Below, one piece after another: positions 1 to 6,956 of a stretch of 31,647 bases of DNA. Positions within the stretch are counted from its first letter, which is position 1. Every line of letters starts with the position of its first letter. The notes beneath the pieces are model-generated. The model worked only from the letters and a program-made list of their open reading frames with translations, did not search any database and was not told the origin of the DNA. Both the position numbers and the translations under genes were made by a program. The stretch comes from Phocaeicola_A sp963652075 (GTDB lineage: Bacteria > Bacteroidota > Bacteroidia > Bacteroidales > Bacteroidaceae), in assembly GCA_963652075.1 (NCBI GenBank), contig CAVJRQ010000018.1, positions 1 to 31,647 on the forward strand, given 5' to 3'.

Positions 1-51
1 GCATCTTAGTAAAATAACACTATAAGTGTAAAGTAAATTCAGTCATAGTCA
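1..51 (+). repeat. 51-bp terminal inverted repeat, left arm
   Basis: These 51 bases are matched exactly, in reverse complement, by 31593-31643 at the other end of the window. The match breaks at base 52. The arm is AT-rich and contains a small internal hairpin, ACACT-ATA-AGTGT. It is followed by two bases and then the 22-bp iteron array, the same arrangement as at the right end. The repeat may continue to the left of base 1, which cannot be seen. It could be one arm of a dispersed repeat, or of a hairpin at which an assembly stopped. No transposase lies beside it. Confidence 0.9.
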
Positions 52-53
52 GG

Positions 54-153
54 GTAAGTACTTACATCGCCCGATGTAAGTACTTACGTTGCCCGATGAA
101 AGTACTTACGATGGCTCACGTAAGTACTTACGATGGCCCATGAAAGTACTTAC
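54..153 (+). repeat. 22-bp iteron array, 5 units (left)
   Basis: Five copies of the 12-bp palindrome GTAAGTACTTAC start at 54, 76, 98, 120 and 142, exactly 22 bp apart. Copies 3 and 5 read GAAAGTACTTAC. The four 10-bp spacers are related: ATCGCCCGAT, GTTGCCCGAT, GATGGCTCAC and GATGGCCCAT. The array ends 19 bp from the stop codon of the ATPase gene and would be in its 3' untranslated RNA. A fixed two-turn spacing of a palindrome suggests protein binding on one face of the DNA, which is inference. The same array family occurs at 31491-31590. Confidence 0.9.
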
Positions 154-172
154 GTTTTTTCACCGTGCAAAG

Positions 173-1453
173 TCAATCTCTCAGACAACCGATTGGTACG
201 ACAAACACCCCGTCCTTGCGACGATAAGCGAATTCACCGGTGCCGGTCAGCACCATCATGAACGACGGTTCGCTCATCTTATCTGTGTTTATCTTTCCGG
301 CAAGGGTGAGCAGGTTCGCCGCGCCTTCATTGACCAGTCTGTCACCTCCCAGTTTTACCTCCACAAGACCATACTTGCCATTACGGAGGTGCACCACTGC
401 ATCACATTCCAACCCGTTCTTGTCACGAAAATGATACACTTCCCCATCCAGGGCATCAGCAAAGATTCGCAAATCACGCACACAAAGGGTCTCGAAGAAA
501 AGTCCCATCGTATTGAGGTCACTGATAAGGTCCTTTGGGCCAAGTCCCAACACGGCTGTACCGATGGACGGGTCCACGAAATAGCGAGTGTTTGCCGTAC
601 GGACGGCTGTCTTCGAACGGAGGTTAGGATTCCAAGCCTCCGAATCTTCTATCACAAAGATTTTCCTCAAGGCTTCCAAGTAACTCCCCGCTGTTTTTAC
701 GCTGATCTCATTCTCGTCGTTCGTCATCATGTCGGCCACAATCGTTCCTATCGTAGCTTGTGCTCCTTGGTTGCGAGCATATGAACGCAGTAGCAGCCGG
801 GTAGTCGTGGCATTACGGTTCACTCCATCCACTCGCGAAACATCCTTCTTGATAACGGCATCCACATAATCAAAGGCCTGCTCCAGGGCAGCCTCTCCCT
901 GCAATCCACAAGCGAAAGGCCAGCCGCCACGGCAAATCAGGTAGGCAAGGTCGTCTATCTTCAATTCATTGACGGCAACAATCTTTTCCGGCGCTTCAAA
1001 CAAATGTGCCAGACTGATTTTCCCGTTCGACTCTCCCGACTCATACAGGCTCATCGGGCGCATCGTCAGCCAACTAAACCGCCCCGTTCCGGAATGATGC
1101 ATATCCTTTTCTTCCGCGGGAACGGCTGAGCCTGTCAAGACGAACTGTCCCACCTTATGCCGATGGTCTACCTCAAACCTGACCGTATCCCAAAGTTTGG
1201 GAGCCAACTGCCATTCGTCGATAAGGCGAGGAGTATCCCCTTTGAGCAGGACAGTCGGGTCTATCTCTGCCATTTGCAGGTTCGTTTCCAGTAAAGTAGG
1301 ATTGTCCATATACAAGATGCTGCTAGCCTGTTGCTCGGCTGTAGTGGTCTTGCCACACCACTTGGGTCCCTCTATGAGTACCGCGCCCTTGCTTGCCAAC
1401 TTTTTTGCGAGCATTCGGTCTGCTATTCTGCTTTTATATTCCATACCGTCCAT
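173..1453 (-). CDS. AAA ATPase, AAA_14 / DUF4143 type
   Basis: A 426-residue P-loop ATPase. The Walker A motif is GPKWCGKTT at 29-37. A Walker B-like strand RLIDEWQ is at 76-82 and a sensor-like LTGSA at 106-110. The C-terminal third looks like the DUF4143 domain with a PD-(D/E)xK-like core: E321, D351 and E365-V-K367, so possible nuclease or nucleic-acid contacts, not proven. No signal peptide or membrane segment is seen. Proteins of this family are common and often multicopy in Bacteroidales; their function is not settled. The ATG at 1453 fits a promoter -7 box at 1472-1479. The gene lies between two different iteron arrays: 22-bp units past its 3' end and 23-bp units behind its promoter. 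It stands alone, divergent from gdhA. The family call is firm, the role unknown. Confidence 0.85.
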   Translation of the reverse strand: MDGMEYKSRIADRMLAKKLASKGAVLIEGPKWCGKTTTAEQQASSILYMDNPTLLETNLQMAEIDPTVLLKGDTPRLIDEWQLAPKLWDTVRFEVDHRHKVGQFVLTGSAVPAEEKDMHHSGTGRFSWLTMRPMSLYESGESNGKISLAHLFEAPEKIVAVNELKIDDLAYLICRGGWPFACGLQGEAALEQAFDYVDAVIKKDVSRVDGVNRNATTTRLLLRSYARNQGAQATIGTIVADMMTNDENEISVKTAGSYLEALRKIFVIEDSEAWNPNLRSKTAVRTANTRYFVDPSIGTAVLGLGPKDLISDLNTMGLFFETLCVRDLRIFADALDGEVYHFRDKNGLECDAVVHLRNGKYGLVEVKLGGDRLVNEGAANLLTLAGKINTDKMSEPSFMMVLTGTGEFAYRRKDGVFVVPIGCLRD

Positions 1454-1471
1454 TTATTTGATTGTCAGCTG

Positions 1472-1479
1472 CAAAGATA
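1472..1479 (-). promoter_or_regulatory. -7 box of the ATPase promoter
   Basis: On the minus strand this reads TATCTTTG, matching the Bacteroidetes TAnnTTTG box. It lies 18 bp before the ATG at 1453. No TTG is found at the usual -33 distance. That position falls at the edge of the first 23-bp iteron (1496-1512), so a protein bound there could replace or block -33 contacts. Confidence 0.6.
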
Positions 1480-1495
1480 GGGGTTTGTTTCTACA

Positions 1496-1580
1496 TTTCC
1501 TCAGTTGGCCAAGATTTATTTCCTCAGTTGGCCAAAAATCGTTTCCTCAGTTGGCCAAGTTTCGCTTCCTCAGTTGGCGA
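1496..1580 (+). repeat. 23-bp iteron array, 4 units
   Basis: Copies of TTTCCTCAGTTGGCCAA start at 1496, 1519 and 1542. A fourth, diverged copy (CTTCCTCAGTTGGCGA) starts at 1565. The period is exactly 23 bp and the 6-bp spacers are AT-rich and variable. Each unit contains the 8-bp palindrome TTGGCCAA, broken in the last copy. The array begins 17 bp behind the ATPase -7 box, where operators or activator sites sit. It differs in sequence from the 22-bp family at 54-153. It may be a binding site for the ATPase itself or for a separate regulator; neither is shown. Confidence 0.9.
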
Positions 1581-1780
1581 TTGCAGCTTTCAGGCCGGAG
1601 GCTTGGCTTCGCCGTTGCTGTGCGGCTATTTCATCTTGTAAGACGAACTGCGGATGGCGAATGGAGGCGCTTTACATTTCGACACGAAAACGTTGAATAA
1701 TTGCCGCTGAGAAAAGAACGGGATGGCAGATACGTGTATAACAAACACTATTGAAGTATCATTTTATCACTTTTTATTTG

Positions 1781-1800
1781 AAATTTTCCCTTGAAAATTT
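1781..1800. promoter_or_regulatory. Inverted repeat overlapping the gdhA -33 box
   Basis: AAATTTTC and GAAAATTT form a perfect 8-bp inverted repeat with a 4-bp centre (CCTT). Its right arm runs into the TTTG -33 box at 1799-1802, so a bound protein would cover the promoter. It could be an operator for nitrogen-responsive control of gdhA. AT-rich inverted repeats also arise by chance. Confidence 0.4.
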
Positions 1801-1829
1801 TGCAGGGAATAAATTAAGGTCTATATTTG
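1799..1829 (+). promoter_or_regulatory. gdhA promoter
   Basis: TTTG at 1799-1802 and TATATTTG at 1822-1829 are separated by 19 bp, a full match to the Bacteroidetes -33/-7 pattern. The gdhA ATG is 48 bp after the -7 box. Confidence 0.75.
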
Positions 1830-1877
1830 CCGCAAAGAAGAAACAAATTGACTTAAACCTTAATTATACCAGATAAT

Positions 1878-3215
1878 ATGAATATCGAACGCATCATGTC
1901 TTCCTTGGAAGCCAAACACCCCGGTGAACTGGAGTATTTGCAAGCTGTGAAAGAGGTTCTTCTTTCCATTGAGGATGTCTACAATCAACATCCCGAGTTT
2001 GAGAAAGTAAGTCTCATCGAACGTTTAGTGGAGCCCGACCGTATCTTTACATTCCGTGTGCCTTGGGTAGACGACAATGGGAAAGTGCAGGTGAACTTGG
2101 GTTACAGAGTGCAGTTCAACAACGCTATCGGTCCGTACAAAGGCGGTATCCGTTTCCATGCGTCGGTTAACCTTTCCATCCTTAAATTCCTGGGATTCGA
2201 GCAGACTTTCAAGAACGCCCTGACCACATTGCCTATGGGCGGCGGCAAGGGAGGTTCGGACTTCTCTCCGAAAGGAAAGAGCGATGCGGAAGTTATGCGC
2301 TTCTGCCAAGCGTTCATCCTGGAGTTGTGGCGTCACCTGGGTCCCGACATGGATGTTCCTGCCGGTGATATCGGCGTAGGTGGCCGCGAGGTAGGTTACA
2401 TGTTCGGCATGTACAAAAAACTCACACGCGAGTTTACGGGTACGTTTACCGGCAAGGGCTTGGAGTATGGCGGTTCATTGATTCGTCCCGAGGCAACCGG
2501 TTTTGGCGGTCTCTACTTCGTGAACCAGATGCTGAAGACCAGAGGTATCGACATCAAGGGCAAGACGGTGGCAATCTCCGGCTTCGGTAATGTGGCGTGG
2601 GGTGCCGCTACCAAGGCTACCCAGCTCGGTGCCAAGGTGGTTACCATCTCCGGTCCGGACGGATACGTCTACGACCCGGACGGCATCAGCGGCGAGAAGA
2701 TTGACTATATGCTCGAACTTCGCGCATCGGGCAATGACATCGTGGCTCCGTATGCGGAGAAATATCCGAGTGCCAAGTTCGTGGCAGACCGTCGTCCTTG
2801 GGAAGTGAAGGTAGACATCGCCCTGCCTTGCGCTACGCAGAACGAGCTCAACGGTGAGGATGCAAAGACATTGATTGCGAACAAGGTAACTTGCGTGGGT
2901 GAGATTTCCAACATGGGATGTACCCCCGAGGCTATCGACACCTTCATCGAGAATAAGATTATGTATGCGCCGGGCAAGGCCGTGAACGCTGGCGGTGTGG
3001 CCACTTCGGGACTGGAGATGAGCCAGAACGCCATGCACATGAGCTGGACAGCCGAAGAGGTGGACCAGAAGCTGCACGGCATCATGTTCGGTATACATGA
3101 ACAATGCGTGAAGTACGGCACACAGCCGGACGGCTACATCAACTACGTGAAAGGCGCCAATATCGCCGGCTTCATGAAGGTGGCCCACGCTATGATGGCA
3201 CAAGGAATCGTATAA
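1878..3215 (+). CDS. gdhA: NADP-type glutamate dehydrogenase
   Basis: This enzyme makes glutamate from 2-oxoglutarate and ammonia in the cytoplasm, the main ammonia-assimilating step in Bacteroides. The 445-residue length is normal for the hexameric bacterial family. The substrate-binding stretch GPYKGGIRFH is at 85-94, with K88. K112 and K124 (in GGGKGG) follow, and the catalytic aspartate is D164 in PAGDIG. The nucleotide-binding fold carries GFGNVA at 235-240. The ATG at 1878 is the first start after a clear promoter. A hairpin terminator follows the stop, so this is a single-gene transcript. Preference for NADP(H) is inferred from similarity to the Bacteroides enzyme. Confidence 0.95.
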   Translation: MNIERIMSSLEAKHPGELEYLQAVKEVLLSIEDVYNQHPEFEKVSLIERLVEPDRIFTFRVPWVDDNGKVQVNLGYRVQFNNAIGPYKGGIRFHASVNLSILKFLGFEQTFKNALTTLPMGGGKGGSDFSPKGKSDAEVMRFCQAFILELWRHLGPDMDVPAGDIGVGGREVGYMFGMYKKLTREFTGTFTGKGLEYGGSLIRPEATGFGGLYFVNQMLKTRGIDIKGKTVAISGFGNVAWGAATKATQLGAKVVTISGPDGYVYDPDGISGEKIDYMLELRASGNDIVAPYAEKYPSAKFVADRRPWEVKVDIALPCATQNELNGEDAKTLIANKVTCVGEISNMGCTPEAIDTFIENKIMYAPGKAVNAGGVATSGLEMSQNAMHMSWTAEEVDQKLHGIMFGIHEQCVKYGTQPDGYINYVKGANIAGFMKVAHAMMAQGIV

Positions 3216-3266
3216 AGAAATAATAAGAATCTCGTTTAGTTGTATTTGTATTTTGTATTGTAATGC

Positions 3267-3312
3267 GCGTTGCCTGGCCTGTGAAGGTGTAGGCAACGCT
3301 TTTGTTTTTTTG
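3267..3312 (+). terminator. gdhA rho-independent terminator
   Basis: GCGTTGCCT at 3267-3275 pairs perfectly with AGGCAACGC at 3291-3299 (9 bp, 15-nt loop). A T-rich run to 3312 follows. It lies 52 bp after the gdhA stop. Confidence 0.85.
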
Positions 3313-3363
3313 TGCAAACGCTTGACTTTTTGAGCGCTTGGCATACTTTCGCACCACTGAAGG

Positions 3364-3394
3364 TTGTAGGACTACTTATTTATTGTTACTTTTG
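3364..3394 (+). promoter_or_regulatory. metY promoter
   Basis: TTG at 3364-3366 and TACTTTTG at 3387-3394 are 20 bp apart. The untranslated leader is only about 35 nt, too short for a SAM riboswitch. Confidence 0.7.
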
Positions 3395-3434
3395 CATAGG
3401 ATTAACCCTGATAAGAACATCGTAAAATAACATC

Positions 3435-4712
3435 ATGGACAAGAAACAACAACAAGGGACCATCTGCGTGCAAGCCGGATGGACTCCCAAAAAGGGTGAG
3501 CCGCGCGTGCTGCCCATCTACCAGAGTACAACATTCAAGTATGACACGAGCGAGCAGATGGCACGCCTCTTTGATTTGGAAGAGAGCGGTTACTTCTACA
3601 CCCGCTTGCAGAATCCTACCAACGATGCCGTAGCGGCAAAGATAGCCGCGCTGGAGGGTGGCGTGGGTGCCATGTTGACCTCCTCCGGTCAGGCGGCCAA
3701 CTTCTATGCCGTTTTCAATATTTGCGAGAAGGGCGACCACTTTGTTTGTGCTTCTACCATCTATGGCGGAACTTTCAACCTCTTCAACGTGACGATGCGT
3801 AAGTTAGGTATCGAATGTACCTTCGTCAACGCCGATGATTCGGAAGAGGAAATCAGCAAGGCTTTCCGTCCCAACACGAAGGCTCTCTTCGGTGAGACCA
3901 TCTCCAACCCTGGTTGCGACGTGCTCGACATCGAGAAATTCGCGCGTATCGCACACAGTCATGGCGTGCCCTTGATTGTGGACAACACCTTCGCTACGCC
4001 TATCAACTGCCGCCCGTTTGAATGGGGAGCGGACATCGTGACACACTCCACCACCAAATACATGGACGGACACGCTACCTCGGTCGGAGGTGTCGTTGTG
4101 GACAGCGGCAACTTCGACTGGGATGCCCATGCGGACAAATTCCCCGGACTGACACAGCCCGATGAGTCGTACCATGGCTTGACCTACACCAAGGCTTTCG
4201 GCAGGATGGCCTATATGACCAAGGCGACCGCACAGCTGATGCGTGACTTGGGATCTATCCAAGCTCCGCAGAACGCCTTCCTGCTCAACTTGGGTCTGGA
4301 GACGCTGCACCTGCGTATGCCGCAACACTGCAAAAACGCACAGTCCGTAGCCGAATGGCTCAAGGCCAATGACAAGGTGGCTTGGGTACACTATTGCGGA
4401 TTGAAGGGTGACAAATACTATGAGCTGGGACAGAAATACCTGCCGAACGGTTCGTGCGGTGTCATCGCTTTCGGACTGAAGGGAACGCGTGAGGATGCCA
4501 TCCACTTCATGGACCGGCTGAAGATGATTTGCATTGTGACCCATGTGGCGGATGCCCGTACCTGTGTGCTTCACCCGGCAAGCCACACGCACCGTCAGCT
4601 CTCCGACGAGCAGTTGCGCGAGGCGGGTGTAGCTCCTGACTTGATACGTCTGTCAGTAGGTATCGAGAACGTAGAGGATATCATTGCCGACATTGAACAG
4701 GCTCTGAAGTAA
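3435..4712 (+). CDS. metY: O-acetylhomoserine sulfhydrylase
   Basis: A PLP enzyme of the Cys/Met metabolism family that makes homocysteine from O-acetylhomoserine and sulfide in methionine synthesis. The 425-residue length is typical of the MetY branch, which is longer than MetB/MetC. The PLP lysine is K208 in HSTTKYMDGH. The phosphate-binding SSGQAA is at 83-88 and the ring-contacting aspartate is D183 in VDNTFATP. The gene stands alone behind its own promoter and ends at a strong hairpin shared with convergent mutL. Use of sulfide rather than cysteine follows from family membership; some relatives accept several thiols. Confidence 0.92.
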   Translation: MDKKQQQGTICVQAGWTPKKGEPRVLPIYQSTTFKYDTSEQMARLFDLEESGYFYTRLQNPTNDAVAAKIAALEGGVGAMLTSSGQAANFYAVFNICEKGDHFVCASTIYGGTFNLFNVTMRKLGIECTFVNADDSEEEISKAFRPNTKALFGETISNPGCDVLDIEKFARIAHSHGVPLIVDNTFATPINCRPFEWGADIVTHSTTKYMDGHATSVGGVVVDSGNFDWDAHADKFPGLTQPDESYHGLTYTKAFGRMAYMTKATAQLMRDLGSIQAPQNAFLLNLGLETLHLRMPQHCKNAQSVAEWLKANDKVAWVHYCGLKGDKYYELGQKYLPNGSCGVIAFGLKGTREDAIHFMDRLKMICIVTHVADARTCVLHPASHTHRQLSDEQLREAGVAPDLIRLSVGIENVEDIIADIEQALK

Positions 4713-4732
4713 GGCTCAAACCGATAGAAACA

Positions 4733-4774
4733 AGAGCGGCGCGGCAATGGCATTATCCATGGCCGCGCCGCTCT
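4733..4774. terminator. Bidirectional hairpin between metY and mutL
   Basis: AGAGCGGCGCGGC (4733-4745) and GCCGCGCCGCTCT (4762-4774) form a perfect 13-bp GC-rich stem. Part of the 16-nt loop can pair further. No long T-run follows on either strand, so termination may depend on the stem alone. Both convergent genes end beside it. Confidence 0.7.
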
Positions 4775-4791
4775 GTCACTATTGTGGTTTG

Positions 4792-6636
4792 TCAGAACAA
4801 ACGCTCGATGTCAGCCTCCGGAATGACGGAAAGAACGACTTTCCCGTCGGGGGTATAGTTCGGGGTGGGACTGCTGAAAAGAGAGTCCACCAGGCTGTTC
4901 ATCTCTTCCTGACTGAGAACCTGGCCGGGTACGATGGCTGCGGACTTCGCCAATGACAACGCGATGATGCTCCGTACGTCACGTTTCACGTCATTACCCT
5001 TCTCCATAGCCGTATGCACCATATTGGTCAGCAGGTCAACAGGACTCAGTCCCTCCACTCCCGCAGGGACACCATTGATGGCATAACTGCCGCCTCCCAG
5101 GTTGGACAGGTCGAAACCGATGGCGGACAGGTCGTCCAGGATGCTCTCCAGTATCACCTGCTCCGATGCGGGAAACTGTACCACCTCGGGGAACAACACG
5201 CCTTGTGAGGCTCCTTGACGCTTCTCCATCTGTGTCAGATAACGGTCGAAGAGTACGCGGACATGTGCCCTTTGTTGGTCTATAACCATCAGTCCCGACT
5301 TCACGGAAGTGAGTATATAGCGTCCTTTGTACTGATAATGGCGCGACGACATCTCCATATGCGAACCTTCCGGCTGCAGGTTGAGCCTCGAAGGAGCCGC
5401 GTTCCATTCAGAGGGAGAAGCTTCTTCTTCCTCCGGGGCGGAGGGAAGCGGTTCTTCTATTCCTTTATACAGTTCCTCCCATCGGTCGTTATTGCGTTGT
5501 TGCGCATACGAGGGCGCATCGCCTGTCTTGAAGGGGTTATAGTTGGGGTCGTAATTCACTTTGGGCGGAGTCACCTCGTGAGGCGTACCGTCGAACAAAG
5601 GCATCTCCGGCATTCCTTCCGTATCGAAATCAATGGAGGGAATCGCGTTGAACTTGCCCAAGGACTCCTTCACCATGGCCGCTACAATCTGCCAGATGGC
5701 CTGCTCGTTCTCAAACTTTATCTCCGTTTTGGTCGGGTGGATGTTTACGTCGATGTTGGCGGGGTCTACCTCGAAGTAGACGAAATACGAAACCTGCTCG
5801 CCCGTGGGGACGAGGTGCTCGTAAGCGTCCATCACGGCACGGTGGAAATAGGGGTGACGCATGTAACGGCCGTTGACAAAGAAGTATTGGTGCGCCCCCT
5901 TCTTGCGTGCCGCCTCGGGTTTCCCCACGAAGCCATGTACCCTTGCCAAGGTCGTTTCCACGTCCACCGACAACAGTTGCTGGTTGAGCTTGCGCCCAAA
6001 CACGTCCAATAGGCGTTGACGCAAGGTTGCCTTGGGTAGTGAGAACAGAGTGGCGTCATTGTGCGTCAGTGAGAAACTGATGCCGGGATTCACCAATACG
6101 ATGCGCTCGAACTCGGTGAGGATGTTGCTCAGCTCCGTTTGATTGGATTTGAGGAACTTTCGTCGTGCAGGGACATTGAAGAAGAGATTCTTCACCAGGA
6201 AGTTGCTCCCTTTGGGACAGGATACCACCTCTTGGCTTTCGACCTTGCTGCCCGAGATGGCGATGGCGGTTCCCAACTCATCGGAGGCGGTGCGTGTTTT
6301 CAGCTCCACCTGTGCCACGGCGGCGATAGAGGCCAGCGCCTCTCCACGGAATCCCATGGTGTGCAAGGCGAACAGGTCAGCTGCCTCTTTTATCTTGGAT
6401 GTGGCGTGACGCTCGAAGGCCAGGCGCGCGTCCGTTTCGGACATGCCTTTTCCGTCGTCAACCACCTGTATGCTTGTCTTCCCTGCATCGGTGATGATGA
6501 CATCGACGCGTTGCGCTCCGGCATCGATGGCGTTCTCCACCAACTCTTTGACTACGGAGGCGGGACGCTGGATGACCTCTCCCGCAGCAATCTGGTTGGC
6601 TACCGAATCGGGCAATAAACGAATAATGTCACTCAT
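4792..6636 (-). CDS. mutL: DNA mismatch repair protein MutL
   Basis: MutL couples MutS mismatch recognition to strand removal. The 614-residue protein has a complete GHKL ATPase domain: ELVENAIDAG at 31-40 (catalytic E34, N35), DGKGM at 61-65, ATSKI at 78-82 and GFRGEAL at 95-101. A linker rich in proline and glutamate spans about 350-420, then comes the C-terminal dimer domain. The endonuclease motif DQHAxxE is not intact; the equivalent is DQQRAHVRVLFD from 453. The ACR and CPHGRP motifs of nicking MutL are also unrecognisable (AKS at 563-565; SSPTPNYTPDGK at 588-599), so nicking activity is doubtful. The gene is the last of the leftward run, 10 bp after a small membrane-protein gene. Confidence 0.95.
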   Translation of the reverse strand: MSDIIRLLPDSVANQIAAGEVIQRPASVVKELVENAIDAGAQRVDVIITDAGKTSIQVVDDGKGMSETDARLAFERHATSKIKEAADLFALHTMGFRGEALASIAAVAQVELKTRTASDELGTAIAISGSKVESQEVVSCPKGSNFLVKNLFFNVPARRKFLKSNQTELSNILTEFERIVLVNPGISFSLTHNDATLFSLPKATLRQRLLDVFGRKLNQQLLSVDVETTLARVHGFVGKPEAARKKGAHQYFFVNGRYMRHPYFHRAVMDAYEHLVPTGEQVSYFVYFEVDPANIDVNIHPTKTEIKFENEQAIWQIVAAMVKESLGKFNAIPSIDFDTEGMPEMPLFDGTPHEVTPPKVNYDPNYNPFKTGDAPSYAQQRNNDRWEELYKGIEEPLPSAPEEEEASPSEWNAAPSRLNLQPEGSHMEMSSRHYQYKGRYILTSVKSGLMVIDQQRAHVRVLFDRYLTQMEKRQGASQGVLFPEVVQFPASEQVILESILDDLSAIGFDLSNLGGGSYAINGVPAGVEGLSPVDLLTNMVHTAMEKGNDVKRDVRSIIALSLAKSAAIVPGQVLSQEEMNSLVDSLFSSPTPNYTPDGKVVLSVIPEADIERLF

Positions 6637-6646
6637 GGCTGTCCGG

Positions 6647-6943
6647 TTAGAAATTCCAACTACCCGTTACGAGGTAGTGCAAGATAAACAACAGGACTGC
6701 TATGGCCACCAACATGGTGCCGTAGGAGAGGGGCTTGCGGCCGTCCTCTTTGCGCCTTTTCAGGTGGGAAGTACCTGCGACGAAAGTCCCGCGGATGTCT
6801 TCCGGACGGAACTCGCGTTCGGGCAGCATACCCAGTTCCCGCTTGGCAGCATCTTCCATTTTCTGCAGTTTCTCTTTCCGCTCGTCCACGTAGATATACC
6901 TGTGGTCGTAGGCGCGCGGCTTTCTCATTTTGAACATTCCCAT
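6647..6943 (-). CDS. Small conserved membrane protein, function unknown
   Basis: A 98-residue basic protein I cannot name. Residues 1-70 are charged and look soluble. One membrane segment runs from about 74 to 92 (TMLVAIAVLLFILHYLV), leaving a very short tail. There is no cleavable signal peptide, so it is probably a tail-anchored inner-membrane protein with its N-terminus in the cytoplasm. It sits between the OstA-like gene and mutL with 12- and 10-bp gaps, so it is cotranscribed with both. It has an unusually good Shine-Dalgarno sequence at 6951-6956. A part in envelope assembly is suggested by position only. Confidence 0.75.
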   Translation of the reverse strand: MGMFKMRKPRAYDHRYIYVDERKEKLQKMEDAAKRELGMLPEREFRPEDIRGTFVAGTSHLKRRKEDGRKPLSYGTMLVAIAVLLFILHYLVTGSWNF

Positions 6944-6950
6944 ACGAATA

Positions 6951-6956
6951 CCTCCT
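6951..6956 (-). promoter_or_regulatory. Strong Shine-Dalgarno site overlapping a stop codon
   Basis: On the minus strand AGGAGG lies 7 nt before the ATG at 6943, touching the last base of the OstA-like stop codon. Most genes here lack such a site, so it may support reinitiation or a high level of the small protein. Confidence 0.6.

Larger units (their letters stand above)
1454..1877. other. Intergenic region between the ATPase gene and gdhA
   Basis: This 424-bp divergent intergenic region holds, in order, the ATPase -7 box, the 23-bp iteron array (1496-1580), about 200 bp (1581-1780) in which I see no gene, RNA or repeat, an 8-bp inverted repeat (1781-1800) and the gdhA promoter (1799-1829). 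Short open frames across the iterons look like chance frames. Confidence 0.6.

Noticed and set aside
54..153. CRISPR array
   Set aside because: The repeated part is a 12-bp palindrome, the 10-bp spacers are similar to each other, and no cas gene is present.
1197..1700. Rightward open frames over the ATPase start and the 23-bp iterons
   Set aside because: They are antisense to the ATPase and then translate the tandem repeat; no start signal or domain.
3395..3434. SAM riboswitch before metY
   Set aside because: Only about 40 bases lie between the -7 box and the ATG, with no suitable structure.
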